A model generated the notes under the pieces. The model made no database searches and was not told the DNA's origin. It was given only the letters and a program-made list of their open reading frames with translations. 64,000 bases of DNA from Asparagopsis taxiformis (Eukaryota; Rhodophyta; Florideophyceae; Bonnemaisoniales; Bonnemaisoniaceae). Below are positions 47,418-57,607 of the stretch, piece after piece. The position numbers and the translations under genes were made by a program. Each line of letters begins with the position of its first letter. The first letter of the stretch is position 1. The stretch lies in NCBI GenBank assembly GCA_030407315.1, contig JALQPE010000932.1:1-64000 (forward strand). The letters run 5' to 3'.

Positions 47418-48272
47418 TGTTCAATAATGAATGGGTGAATCGTGATTGATTGCTGGCGTGGGACGTTTTTGCTCTAGAGAGCGTTGGAGACTATCCGCTG
47501 GTAGAAAAAGAACCGATAACTGTGAGCCGTGGCATGGACGGATCAAATGACCAAGTCGTTCAAGACATCGTGTAATCGCTGTCACCACAATGGTGAGAGT
47601 GAGTAGGTTGAGATTGATTTGCTGAAGATGTCACCAAAAAAGTTTACAAGTATATCAAAACAGAGAAATATTTCGATAAATTCCGAAGACGATACGTACA
47701 CATGTAGAGCATGGGGAGAACGATTTCGGCGCGGCGGTTCTGGAAATTACAGCACTGCTCTGTAAGCCCCGTTGGAGTAGCTAGGCATAGTTCCCAGTGT
47801 TAACAAGATCGTCATGATCCAGTTTTGAGACGAGTAGCTTGGGCAAAGTCCATGGAACCGCGAATTGTTTGGATTAAACCCATTATTTCGCATGATTCTA
47901 TACCTAATCTGCCCCAGAGAGATGGTACATGTAGATGAAAAAAACAATCACACAATACAACCGGTGTGGAGCCTTTTGCAGGCGTGGTAGCAGCAGACAT
48001 GTTGTCACAGTACAGAAGCTTTCGAGTGACTCTCCTCTGCTCGACTGACCTTGTCGATGGGTCAGCTTCAAGAACTGCGCATCAACTTCACATTGCGTAC
48101 TTGATTTCAATCTCCGGACTCTTCCACCAGCGAATCATTAAAAGGCTCTGTAATAACTTGGACCTCATCATCTGTTCAATTTTCTCTCGTTTCGCAAGAT
48201 AGTCTCTTTGCTCTGCGTTACTTCTGTAAACTCTTGCAAAATAGAAGAGGATAGCTGCCATCTCTCTCAGTT
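47418..48272. other. Gene-free region upstream of the NB-ARC remnant
   Basis: 855 bp after the start of the YqgF-like gene. Short frames on both strands show no domains. It should hold the YqgF-like promoter and perhaps the lost N terminus of the adjacent pseudogene. Confidence 0.35.
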
Positions 48273-49717
48273 ATGCAATTCACCTCCCCCGCTGTCAATC
48301 CTGTTCCTCGACCAACCGTAACGAAACGTCTCAGAAGTGTTCCCAGATTTCTTTCCCAATTTTACCCGACGCAGAGCGAAACATAATATCCCTCTCTACA
48401 AGATGCAAAAGCTGATTGAACTCTTGGTCACAAACAGCAATCTCCTCATTTTTGACGATATCTGGGATCTCGAATCCGTTATGTACAAGTTGGAAGATTC
48501 CGTCTGCATAGCTGTTTGAAAGATGGAGGGAACGCGCTGCTAATTATTGACTTTAACCAGACATGAAGAGATTAGGCGTGTACCCTCCCATGATATGGGA
48601 ATTACAGTGAGCCCGGAAAGTTTGGGTCGAGAAACACGTCTTCAACTTCTATATTTCCATGCTGGTATCTTCTATCGCACACTTCCATCTTTGTAGCGTT
48701 ACAGATAACAGATTCTGTGAAGCATAATTGACATATTTGAGGAACTAAAACTAGCTCTGAGAGATGCTAGGTCTGTTTTGCAATGTGCATTTGGTCCGAG
48801 CACAAAGGTTCCTGGGCCAAATGGAATCGTGAAATAGTGGGAGTACACATGGGAGGATGGATGTGGTGCTACAATCAAGTGGGAGAGGTGATTCAAGCGT
48901 CTTGCATTGCGCTAAAGCATATTTGCCTTCTGTTGTTTGTCCTTGAGAAGTTTCAGGAGTGAACGATGCATTGAATACAATGAGGATTTGCTCACGACAC
49001 AGTATCGTATTATGGGCTCTAAACGGAGAAGGATTGGTGGAAAAGGTGGGGCTACCTAGTTTGGTCCACGACATGTGCGGGGAAATAGTGAAGGGGAGAT
49101 AGGAGTCGCGAATGCGTCATGGGATACCTTTTGTTTTATCAACAATATGGTCAAGGGCAGGAGAAAATACCGGGGATCACAAAAGTACAGGATAGCATGC
49201 ATTTAATGGCGCCGGAGAAGATCACTGAAGGAAACTGAACAGCGACGGAAAATTTATAGTTGACAATATTGTACAACACCTGCTCAAGGGTGGGTGCATC
49301 AAAGACGCACTGCGGCTGCTTACCGATTACAGACGGATTGAGTGAATAAACAAGGATCAGAAACGAGTTAGAAAAGCGCGAGAAGACACAGCAACGGGGA
49401 GAATATTGATACACGACCTAGAGGTTTTAGTGGAAGTGATGGAGTTTTTTTAGCAAAAGCGGTATAGTGGAATGGATAGTTTATAGCATGAAGCGATATG
49501 GGCAGCTGCGATGCGTTTGAGCAGATCGTGGAAAATGAAGTGGTTACCAGAGGAAAGGCATGGAGAGCATGTACACGCAGATAGTTTGTGCTTGTTACAA
49601 ATGGGAGGGAAAAACGTTATCGTAGTTTCTGTATCAACAGATGGGTCAGTTCATACGTGGGACAAGAAAAGTTTCAAGGACTTTGCAACAATTTTGGAAG
49701 GGAAGAAAAGTGTTTGA
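48273..49717 (+). pseudogene. Decayed NB-ARC/WD40 (APAF1- or NLR-like STAND ATPase) gene
   Basis: Read across frames and stops, the plus strand keeps an ordered series of STAND-protein fragments. NPVPRPTVTKRL (about 48300-48335) resembles the linker before the P-loop. NLLIFDDIWDLESVMYKL (about 48440-48500) is the Walker B/kinase-2 motif. LLTLTRHEEIRRVPSHDMGI..SPESLGRETRLQLL (about 48540-48650) is RNBS-B/sensor 1. A FEELKLALRDARSVLQCAF helix region follows, then LVEKVGLPSLVHDMCGEI (about 49040-49100, 'LHDL' motif) and IVQHLLKGGCIKDALRLLTDYRRIE (about 49270-49345, a post-ARC helical motif). VIVVSVSTDGSVHTWDKKSF (about 49618-49678) is a WD40 blade. The P-loop is missing and many stops and frame changes intervene. 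Boundaries are approximate. Confidence 0.6.
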
Positions 49718-50531
49718 AAAAGGACCCGGATGAGATGATGGAGTAAATTTGTGCGAGGTACATGAGTGCCAGAAAACAGCGACTCATGAGGATTACCGCT
49801 GGGTGAAATATGTTTTCTTCAGTATTGATTCACATTTTCTACAGAGGGGGTATCGGTGCCGACGTGGTGAAACGTGCCGATCGCACCCCATGTAAATTAA
49901 ATTCAGTTTCAAAATTCACTAGTGTGTCTTCAGTAGCAATTCACTGTTGACAACTACTTGAACGGACAACCAGAGAATGCGCGCACGGAAGCAGAGCTGT
50001 TTTCAGGGCTACATAATCGCCGAAAACGCACGCAGAGCTACGTGCGCTGGCGGCGCTGTCGAGGCACTGTAGAAGGAGATCAAACGCGCCCCTGTATGGT
50101 ATGATCGTGGCCCGATAATTGGCGAAACAATGAGGATGCATGAAGAAATGATGCGCCGTGCATGATGCAAACGGATGTCGGATGGGCAACAGTTGGACGG
50201 TTTGGGAGCACGGCGGCTGTGCACGGGGCCGACACTTTGATCGACACCAGTGACGATGCGCCGCACAATCTCGAGTACAACTCCGTTGACGGCCTCGTTT
50301 CATTTACAAAATATTGACATTATGTACACATTTGAACAGATGAACATTATCGTCGTCGTCGTACACCATCCTTCCGCGCGGCACCGAATTGCACAACCCA
50401 ACACTACGTGAACCGTGACAACGCCCACTGCTACCCGAAATACAGCTGCACCGCCCACGCTCCACCTGTTTCCCGTCCCCAAACATGATAAATACCAGCC
50501 GTTCGCGCTCTGTTCTGCAACACCCCCGCCG
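49718..50531. other. Gene-free region between the NB-ARC remnant and RB
   Basis: 814 bp with no supported frame. It may hide more degraded WD40 blades of the pseudogene and contains the 3' untranslated region of the retinoblastoma gene. Nothing specific was recognised. Confidence 0.35.
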
Positions 50532-53246
50532 TCAACTCGTGCTCTCCTCAGCACCTGTTCGTCCTGGCGCGCCTTCACTACTCCCCTCGTCTTCACCTGT
50601 CAACACGTCTGCATACGCCTCCTGGATACTGGCCGACGCTCCGGTAAAAGCTGTTCCGTCAATTCTCAGCTCGGCTCTCATCATGGCACCGCAGTCTCCA
50701 GCGTTTCTTGACCCTGCAATGCCTGTTGGTGGCTGAGCAACACTGCGATTAATCTTGTCCAGATTCTTCACTGGGCTTTCTCCAAACGAATACATCGTCC
50801 TCGCCGACGGTGAAATTACGCTCCGACCTGGCGATTGTCGGAGAGCCATCAACGCTCTTCCCGTCAATTGCACTGTGACTTTGCCTATCCTCCTTGGCGA
50901 TGTGGCTGCTCTCTTATGCAGTGGCGAGTTCATGATCGTTTCATGCAGTTTGTCAGATTTGCATGCTTTCTTGCAGCATTCGTTCGTCGAAGATGCTTGC
51001 TTCCCTTCTGCTCGTGGCGATGTCAGGCTTTGGTATTCGACCAAATGCGATCTCATCGCGTGGATGTACACTTGGTTGTAAAACTTGATAACATCGCCTC
51101 GTGCCTCTTTCCCATTGATACGACTTGGAGAGTTGTGATCCCTCGTACGAGCAATGAGCTCATGATGCGCATCCAGCGAAACGTCGTAAGACACAGTGCC
51201 TATCAAGTGTGAGAACGATGGTTGCTTCACATGCGTCATGCTTCGGTAAGCTGCCATAATATCTTTGAAGCGCAATGAGTACCGCAATACCTTGCATACC
51301 GCATATACACTACACAACAAAACTTGATCCAGATGCCGGTCTACCATCACTGGCCATCGCTCGAACGCTGCGACCTTGACAGTTTCCCACACCTTGGTCA
51401 CATCGTCCTCACCATCCACACGAAGAAGACTTAACAGCTCTGTGATCCGATCCGACGCAATGTACATCAACTTGCGGAAGAACACTTCCAATGCAAATTC
51501 TGTAACAACATGCCCTTTCCCGTTGGATGTCACACTCGTCACTTCCTCTTTGGTGCTGCCCTCTCCATTTTGGCGGTGCTTTCGAACGCGATCGACAAGA
51601 GCTGTGACCAATTCAGAGTTCTTTTTCCACGCTGTAAACTCCAGCAAGCGATGCTCACAGACAATAATGTGATTTGCCAGTGATTTGGGTAACCCGGCAA
51701 GACGCTTGGCAAATGACTCGATGACCTTGGTCATCTCTAGTGCACTCACATCGAATACTTCCATAGCCTTCATGAACACAGAGCTATCACGCCTCCCATG
51801 AGCTGCGCTTACAGTTTCCCATGCACAAGTCAATATTGCTCGATGAAACGAAGAGTTTCGTGGCAGGGATAATTTCACATATCCATTACTCCCTGCCACG
51901 GGTCCTTTCCTTTGACCGAGCCTTGATGCTTCATAAACTAAACAACCCTCAATCGCACTAAAATATACAGCAAGTGCCTCCCTGACATTGTCTCGTACAA
52001 CGTCAGGAAGGCTCTTTTGTAGCTCATGCGAAAGGTTCTGACAACGTTCAACAATGGTGAGCCAAAGTCCAGTATCTTGCACAGCACTTTTCAATGCCTC
52101 AGTTGTATTCACTGGTCCGCTAGTCAGAGAATGGGGATCTGCGGTTTCCGGACGAAGATTAGCTAGAGCTTGTAACCAATTGAGATCCCCACCTGCCGCA
52201 GATCCCGCAATCCCCTGGAATCGCGATGACCTCGCTTGATTTGGCTGAAGAGGAGTCCTTGGAGTAGTACAGGCCAACTCTGCTAATGTGTCCAGAGCGT
52301 CACGCTTGGGTATGTCACCGCTGTTATAGCCGGCAAAGTGCGAGGGAAGTTTCTTTGGGGTTACGGGCAGGCGAGGACGTTTCCAATCGTTGGGGGTTTG
52401 ATCACAAGTAGTGGATATAGGGCGCTTCCTCATAGGGGTTCCTCGCGGGGTAGTGAGACCCTCTGAATGTCGCAGTGGACTCGAAGAAGGGGTAGGTGGC
52501 ATGGGTGGAAGCGGCGGATGAAGAAGATTTGCGTCGTCGATGAAAATCTTGTCCAAGTGTGGAATCGCTTGTTTGGAATATTGCGCCTCTAGTTTCTCCA
52601 AGAATTTTGCGTCACGGATACTTATCGGGAGGAGAGATGACGGCAAAGAGTTGAACACCTTTTTGGATTGTTTCACATCTTCGGGGTTTGTCCCAGTGAT
52701 CTCGCAAATAGTATCATACGGGTTATTACTACGGACGATGCCTAGCTCAACGATACAACTCAGTAGTAAATGAAAGTTGTTTGAACTGGAGGAAGTAGCT
52801 GCAGTGACTAGAAGAAGCATCCAGACGGTGCGTTGCGTGTTGGGGAGGATATGGAACTGCGTTGCATGGCGTTTCAGAAGCTCGGAGAGGTTCCTCCAGA
52901 GCTCTGAAGACTGCGAGAAAGCGTGATGCTGGGTGGATATGAGCTTGTGAGGGTCGTTCGGAAGGAGGGTCGGGAGACGACGCTGCGCATCCGTTACCAG
53001 TTGTTTTGCAGCTTGCAGAAACGATTTGACGTAAAGAGAAGTAGGCTGGCCCAAAGAGAGTAGCTTGGGGATAGAAGGAGTGGGCTGTGCACTGGCAATG
53101 GCAGCCACATAGATGGAAGCGTAAGGATAGTAGAGATCGTAGGATGGTTCGAGAGGGGCGGAGAGGATTGAGGTTGCTAGCTTCGAGATGGATTGCGGGA
53201 GAGAAAGGGATTGGCAGATATGTGCGATTTGGGTGTTGGTGGTCAT
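50532..53246 (-). CDS. RBR: Retinoblastoma-family pocket protein
   Basis: 904 residues from ATG 53246. Cell-cycle repressor that binds E2F/DP. The N-terminal cyclin-like RB-N domain includes AFSQSSELWRNLSELLKRHATQFHILPNTQRTVWMLLLV. A Pro/Ser/Thr-rich linker (about 215-330) with several TP/SP sites and basic residues follows. Pocket A (about 345-540) starts at LNWLQALANL and holds LYFSAIEGCLVYEASRL-like and FDVSALEMTKVIESFAKR helices. Pocket B (about 560-720) has ALEVFFRKLMYIASDRITELLSLL, RHLDQVLLCSVYAVCKVL and FKDIMAAYR. DVIKFYNQVYIHAMRSHL closes the pocket. The C-terminal tail keeps SPLHKRAATSPRRIG-type Cdk sites. A single uninterrupted exon. Confidence 0.95.
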   Translation of the reverse strand: MTTNTQIAHICQSLSLPQSISKLATSILSAPLEPSYDLYYPYASIYVAAIASAQPTPSIPKLLSLGQPTSLYVKSFLQAAKQLVTDAQRRLPTLLPNDPHKLISTQHHAFSQSSELWRNLSELLKRHATQFHILPNTQRTVWMLLLVTAATSSSSNNFHLLLSCIVELGIVRSNNPYDTICEITGTNPEDVKQSKKVFNSLPSSLLPISIRDAKFLEKLEAQYSKQAIPHLDKIFIDDANLLHPPLPPMPPTPSSSPLRHSEGLTTPRGTPMRKRPISTTCDQTPNDWKRPRLPVTPKKLPSHFAGYNSGDIPKRDALDTLAELACTTPRTPLQPNQARSSRFQGIAGSAAGGDLNWLQALANLRPETADPHSLTSGPVNTTEALKSAVQDTGLWLTIVERCQNLSHELQKSLPDVVRDNVREALAVYFSAIEGCLVYEASRLGQRKGPVAGSNGYVKLSLPRNSSFHRAILTCAWETVSAAHGRRDSSVFMKAMEVFDVSALEMTKVIESFAKRLAGLPKSLANHIIVCEHRLLEFTAWKKNSELVTALVDRVRKHRQNGEGSTKEEVTSVTSNGKGHVVTEFALEVFFRKLMYIASDRITELLSLLRVDGEDDVTKVWETVKVAAFERWPVMVDRHLDQVLLCSVYAVCKVLRYSLRFKDIMAAYRSMTHVKQPSFSHLIGTVSYDVSLDAHHELIARTRDHNSPSRINGKEARGDVIKFYNQVYIHAMRSHLVEYQSLTSPRAEGKQASSTNECCKKACKSDKLHETIMNSPLHKRAATSPRRIGKVTVQLTGRALMALRQSPGRSVISPSARTMYSFGESPVKNLDKINRSVAQPPTGIAGSRNAGDCGAMMRAELRIDGTAFTGASASIQEAYADVLTGEDEGSSEGAPGRTGAEESTS

Positions 53247-53803
53247 GTTTGAAAAGGTTGTGTGCGTTTGGAGGAAGATGGCATCGACAGAGGAGAGGCG
53301 TTAGAAGTAATGCAAGACGAAGAGGAACATACAGAAACGGTGCCGGGCCGAACGGAGCGAACGGCGAAAAAAACGGTAGGGTGGCGATAGCGGTTGGCGG
53401 ATTCAAACGTGTCGCCGCCAGTACGAGCGAAAGATGAGCGTCAAGGAAGTTGACAACGACAGCAACAAGTCAGCTCGAACAAGGCAGCCAGCCAGTTGGC
53501 CTACGGGGCCTCCCAATTCATTCAATTAGCGGACCATTGTACTGTATAACGTGTACAGTTATGTATTCTCGGTTTTGTTCCCGCCAATTCCAAAAATTGA
53601 AAATATTTCAACTTTCATTCACATGCCCATCCAATATTCTATTGCGTACCAGCTGTGGACTCTGGCACCTCACAACATGCCAACTATATACGCCTACAGA
53701 TGCCGCACCCCATTGCTCACTAACCACCACCTTTCTCCTCCATCCGGTCATGTTCGACTAGCGTTCCCCCGTTCCAATTCCCCGCAAACACACCACTCTC
53801 TAC
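53247..53803. promoter_or_regulatory. Divergent promoter region, RB / DUF726 hydrolase
   Basis: 557 bp between head-to-head starts. The only recognisable element is an E2F-like site overlapping a CCAAT box, listed separately. Frames within it have no domain content. Confidence 0.4.
53578..53588 (+). promoter_or_regulatory. E2F-like site overlapping a CCAAT box
   Basis: TTCCCGCC at 53578-53585 matches the core E2F consensus (TTSSCGC). It runs directly into CCAAT at 53584-53588. It lies 332 bp before the RB start and 216 bp before the DUF726 start. Single short match; chance occurrence cannot be ruled out. Confidence 0.4.
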
Positions 53804-56800
53804 ATGACCGTCGCATCCAACCCTGCTTCTGCTCGCCCCGTTAGTACCAACAGTGATGATTGGGGCGATTTTATTGCCGCCGCTGACGACTTGACATCGG
53901 CCCCGCTCTCATCTCCCAAACCGACCAATTCTAGCCCACACTCGCCCCGCATTCACAGTGAAAGTCATCGCGAACTTCCTGACACTCGCAGCCACCAAAA
54001 TGCTGACACCGAAGGCGTACAAAACGTTACAGTAGACTCGCAAATACCCGTCGCTTCGTCCACCCCATTACGCGGATTCGATACTCTCGACGATGTACAA
54101 CGCTACGCTTTGGGCGCCCTCGCCGTCGTGCTCCTCAATGCACATGCAACCGACATGAACGGAGCCGCCTTTGCTCGTACAGAAGCCTCGTACATTCTCA
54201 GCGCACTCTCCCTTCGTTCCGGTCAGCAAACTGCCCTCCTGGCATTGGAACCAGAACAGCCAACAGACCGTGATGCTGTCGTCGACCAGTGCGTAGAACT
54301 TGTCGGCGACTCGGATAGCCGCTTCGCCGCCATTCAAGCAATGCTTGCACTAGCCGTTGCCCGTGGTCATTACGATGCTCGGAGCAGAGCTTTCCTCGCC
54401 ACTGTAGCGTATGTCTTCCGAATACCATGGAGAGCTTTTGCCGCTGTGGAACTCGCCGTAGCTATCCAGGTGTTCGATCAGGCCTCGGCTGACACTGATC
54501 TCTCTGAAATGGATGATACCACTAATTCGACCCAACTTTCAAAACCGAGCACACCCGCCGATTCCACCCAATCTGCCACTGCACCCAAATCCGTGGGAGC
54601 ATTACTCGTAGAGCGTCGGAAAAAGAAAATGCGAATACAAAAGGCAGTCAAGATAAGTGGTATAACTCTTGTTGGCGGTATGCTATTTGGTGTTACTGGA
54701 GGCCTTATTGCACCTGCACTTCTTTCTGCCTTGGCTGGCGTCGGTGTCGCCAGTGCTGCTGGCCTGGCTGCAAGTGGTACAATTGCCTCATCAGCTGTTG
54801 TCGGAGGACTATTCGGAGTGGCCGGTGCCGGTTTCACTGTCAAAAAGGCAAAAAATCGAGTTAGCACCACTCTTGATGAATTTGATTTTGAACGAGCAGA
54901 TGACCCGCGTGTTATTGAATCACGTGAGCGCAAAGCTGAGAGAGAACGCCGCAAATTTGAGAAAATGGTTGCAGCGCGATTGGCGGAAGAAGCAGAGGCG
55001 AACAAGACCTTAGCGATTGAAGATGCCAATCCTCCACCAAGTGCTGACACCAAGTCAGATGGCCTTCCTGCTATCGATACTGAAAAGGAGCTCCCGCGCC
55101 CGCCTCCACCCGAAGAAGATGACTTTAACGACGAGGACTTTGAGTCTAGCAAGGAGAAGAAATCTAAGAAAAGTAAGAAGAAAAAGAAGCGAGAGAAACT
55201 CAAAGTAGGACCACGCGCCCTTGAATCAACAGGTCTCATTCCCAGTCTACATGTCTGCATTTGCGTTCCTGCATGGCTGACAGAAAGGTCGTTTGGAGCC
55301 GCTCTAGACCAATTTGAACCCGCCCTGAAGGAGGAGCTTCCCTGTTCTCAGCACATCGCACTGCGTTGGGAATCGAGGCGCTTGTATGAGATGGGTCTAG
55401 CCTTTGCAAAGTTTTGGGCCTCGAAAGCTACCGTCACTACCCTTCAGCAGACTTATCCTCATGCGGTAGCTGCAGCTTCGACTGTGGCTGGAGCAGTAGC
55501 ATTCGCATTTGCGATGCCACTTACAATCATGTCCTGCATGGATTACGTTGATAATCCATGGTCAATTTTGGTATCACGCTCCAATGGGGCTGGTGATGAA
55601 CTCGCAGAAGTGCTTGTTGAGCGGAGCTACGGGCAGAGACCTGTATCGTTGTTCGGATATTCCATCGGTAGTCGTGTCATTTTCCGTTGCCTAGAAGCGT
55701 TGCTGTCTAGGGGCGCACTAGGAATTGTAGACAACGTATTTTTGATGGGAGCGGCTGTGACAGCGGATCCAGAAAGATGGAAGAAAGTAAGGCCAGTTGT
55801 CGCTGGCCGAATCGTTAATGCCTATGGATCGTACGATTGGGCACTTGCTTTCTTCCATAGGGGATGTGGGAACGGTATATACGTCTCCGGACTGCGACGA
55901 GTTGAGGCAGAGGGCGTCGAAAATCTGAATATGGGATATCTGGGCATTGAGGGTCATCGTGAATTGAAGGAATGTGTTCCGCGTGTCATGAAGGCCATGG
56001 GTGTTGGTGCAGGATATATCGTAATGCCACCGGCAAAGTTGGTAAGAAGAAAACGAGGGTCAATTCTAAATCGCGGTCGTAGTACATCGCCGGTTTGTGA
56101 GGAACCTGCGAGATTGGAAGAAACCAAAGATGGAACGTCAGAACCTCGAGAAGAAAGCCCAGGCCGCAATGAAAATGGGAAGGACAGCCATCTTGCAAAC
56201 ATGAAGAGTGATCAGTTCTGGGAGTCCAATAGCATACCAGAGAATAATGGAGAAACCGCAATGTACGGGAATAGCTCGGCAATCTCACCAAGTACTGTTT
56301 CTTCCTCAACAGTGTCTAGTGTTTCCACAGACCTGAAACATGGGTTCAATGCGGGAGGCCCTTCAGGCTCTACTGAAATTGAAAAGAAGAAAAAGTCAAA
56401 GTCGTGGTTATCATGGAGCAAGTGGGCATCAACTGTAAGTAGCAGCTCAAGCAGCAAACACAAGTTGAAATCTCAAGACAGGACCGGACATGACTCTGAA
56501 CCTTCAAATCGCCCAGTAGAAGACAACGATGTTTCATATTTGAGGACACAACCGAACATTAATAGTAGTTTAGAACAAAATCATGCTGTGGTCGCGGTCA
56601 CAGCAGAAGGGCATTCAATTTGGTCTGACAGTGAAGATGAGAAGGAAGTAAGCACTGCGGGAAAGGATGAGAATGACGATGCAACGAACGGTACATTTGA
56701 CTGGGAGCTACAAAGACGTATATGGGAAGAACAGGAACGTCAAATACAAGAACGTGGATACGCAGATGCTGATATCGAGGTGGGAAATAAGGTTGTGCTG

Positions 56801-57367
56801 CCTATCAGTATTGAAGTAGCTGGACGAAGATTGGAACGTTTCATTGATCAGGACGCTGAACTGCCTGTGGCACGGAAAGAACAAATATTCACAAACTGCG
56901 CTGAAGACCAGAAAGGAGTGGTGGTGCGGGTGTATGAGCACGAAGAACGAACAAAATCTGTACCATTAAACATGCTCAGACAAGAGGAAGTGTATCCGAA
57001 ACTGCTGGGAGAAGTTGACCTACGACTGAAGGAAGCGGCAGTGAAGGGAAAGCTTCGCGTCAGAATTGCGTTGTGGGCTACCGAAGGAGGTGATATTTGT
57101 GTGAAAGTAGATGAAATGTTTGCGGATGGGAGCATCGGCGATGTGCAGGAAGCACGGTATGACCGAGCTGGACTGTGCACGATGGCTGAACGGCGGCAAA
57201 TGGAAATTGCTGAACAGAAGAGAATCCAAGCTTTAGTCGAAGAAGAATTGAGGAATCGGGCACAAAAGGAGGTGCTTGCATTGCCACCAGCAGAATCGAA
57301 GGAAGAGGAAGGAGACGACAAGGTGCCAATTATTGATAGCGAGGAGATCGACAACGTTAGAAGTTAA
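53804..57367 (+). CDS. DUF726/TMCO4-type alpha/beta-hydrolase membrane protein
   Basis: 1,187 residues from ATG 53804. The DUF726 core (about 255-760) contains a double Gly/Ala-rich membrane hairpin (ISGITLVGGMLFGVTGGLIAPALL, then VGVASAAGLAASGTIASSAVVGGLFGVAGAGFTV), a charged Lys-rich insert, and HVCICVPAWLTERSFGAALDQF. The hydrolase part follows, with the GxSxG elbow LFGYSIGSRVIFRCLEAL, VFLMGAAVTADPERWKKVRPVVAGRIVNAYGSYDWAL (acid region), and GHRELKECVPRVM (His). Yeast and animal relatives (Mil1/TMCO4) act on Golgi or trans-Golgi membranes. The N-terminal EDWGDF-like segment (DDWGDFIAAADD, about 18-29) resembles an adaptor-binding WxxF motif. A long acidic C-terminal extension (about 790-1187) is unique here, with a helical, charged end. 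Confidence 0.85.
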   Translation: MTVASNPASARPVSTNSDDWGDFIAAADDLTSAPLSSPKPTNSSPHSPRIHSESHRELPDTRSHQNADTEGVQNVTVDSQIPVASSTPLRGFDTLDDVQRYALGALAVVLLNAHATDMNGAAFARTEASYILSALSLRSGQQTALLALEPEQPTDRDAVVDQCVELVGDSDSRFAAIQAMLALAVARGHYDARSRAFLATVAYVFRIPWRAFAAVELAVAIQVFDQASADTDLSEMDDTTNSTQLSKPSTPADSTQSATAPKSVGALLVERRKKKMRIQKAVKISGITLVGGMLFGVTGGLIAPALLSALAGVGVASAAGLAASGTIASSAVVGGLFGVAGAGFTVKKAKNRVSTTLDEFDFERADDPRVIESRERKAERERRKFEKMVAARLAEEAEANKTLAIEDANPPPSADTKSDGLPAIDTEKELPRPPPPEEDDFNDEDFESSKEKKSKKSKKKKKREKLKVGPRALESTGLIPSLHVCICVPAWLTERSFGAALDQFEPALKEELPCSQHIALRWESRRLYEMGLAFAKFWASKATVTTLQQTYPHAVAAASTVAGAVAFAFAMPLTIMSCMDYVDNPWSILVSRSNGAGDELAEVLVERSYGQRPVSLFGYSIGSRVIFRCLEALLSRGALGIVDNVFLMGAAVTADPERWKKVRPVVAGRIVNAYGSYDWALAFFHRGCGNGIYVSGLRRVEAEGVENLNMGYLGIEGHRELKECVPRVMKAMGVGAGYIVMPPAKLVRRKRGSILNRGRSTSPVCEEPARLEETKDGTSEPREESPGRNENGKDSHLANMKSDQFWESNSIPENNGETAMYGNSSAISPSTVSSSTVSSVSTDLKHGFNAGGPSGSTEIEKKKKSKSWLSWSKWASTVSSSSSSKHKLKSQDRTGHDSEPSNRPVEDNDVSYLRTQPNINSSLEQNHAVVAVTAEGHSIWSDSEDEKEVSTAGKDENDDATNGTFDWELQRRIWEEQERQIQERGYADADIEVGNKVVLPISIEVAGRRLERFIDQDAELPVARKEQIFTNCAEDQKGVVVRVYEHEERTKSVPLNMLRQEEVYPKLLGEVDLRLKEAAVKGKLRVRIALWATEGGDICVKVDEMFADGSIGDVQEARYDRAGLCTMAERRQMEIAEQKRIQALVEEELRNRAQKEVLALPPAESKEEEGDDKVPIIDSEEIDNVRS

Positions 57368-57607
57368 CTGAGTAACTAACTTGTGTAAACTGTACTCAAA
57401 TTGGTTGTAAATTGTAAGGAGCCGCGCCTTGCTGTCGGAGCCGTATTTGTGGAAGGGTATTGACTCGATTTACAGCACAAAATTTGGTACCGCTTTACTC
57501 ACACTATCTATGCCGGTTCCATCATTGGCGCCCTTGTTCAGCCGGGTGCAGATGCTTAGCTGACAACAACTTTCCTCTTTGCCTTCCTGCTCCTACCCTT
57601 GAGCGAG

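Noticed and set aside
48740..49074. Minus-strand reading with IPFGPGTFVLG, resembling the P450 haem loop
   Set aside because: The Cys and Arg of the motif are absent and no other P450 block is present; the plus strand at the same place fits the NB-ARC remnant far better.
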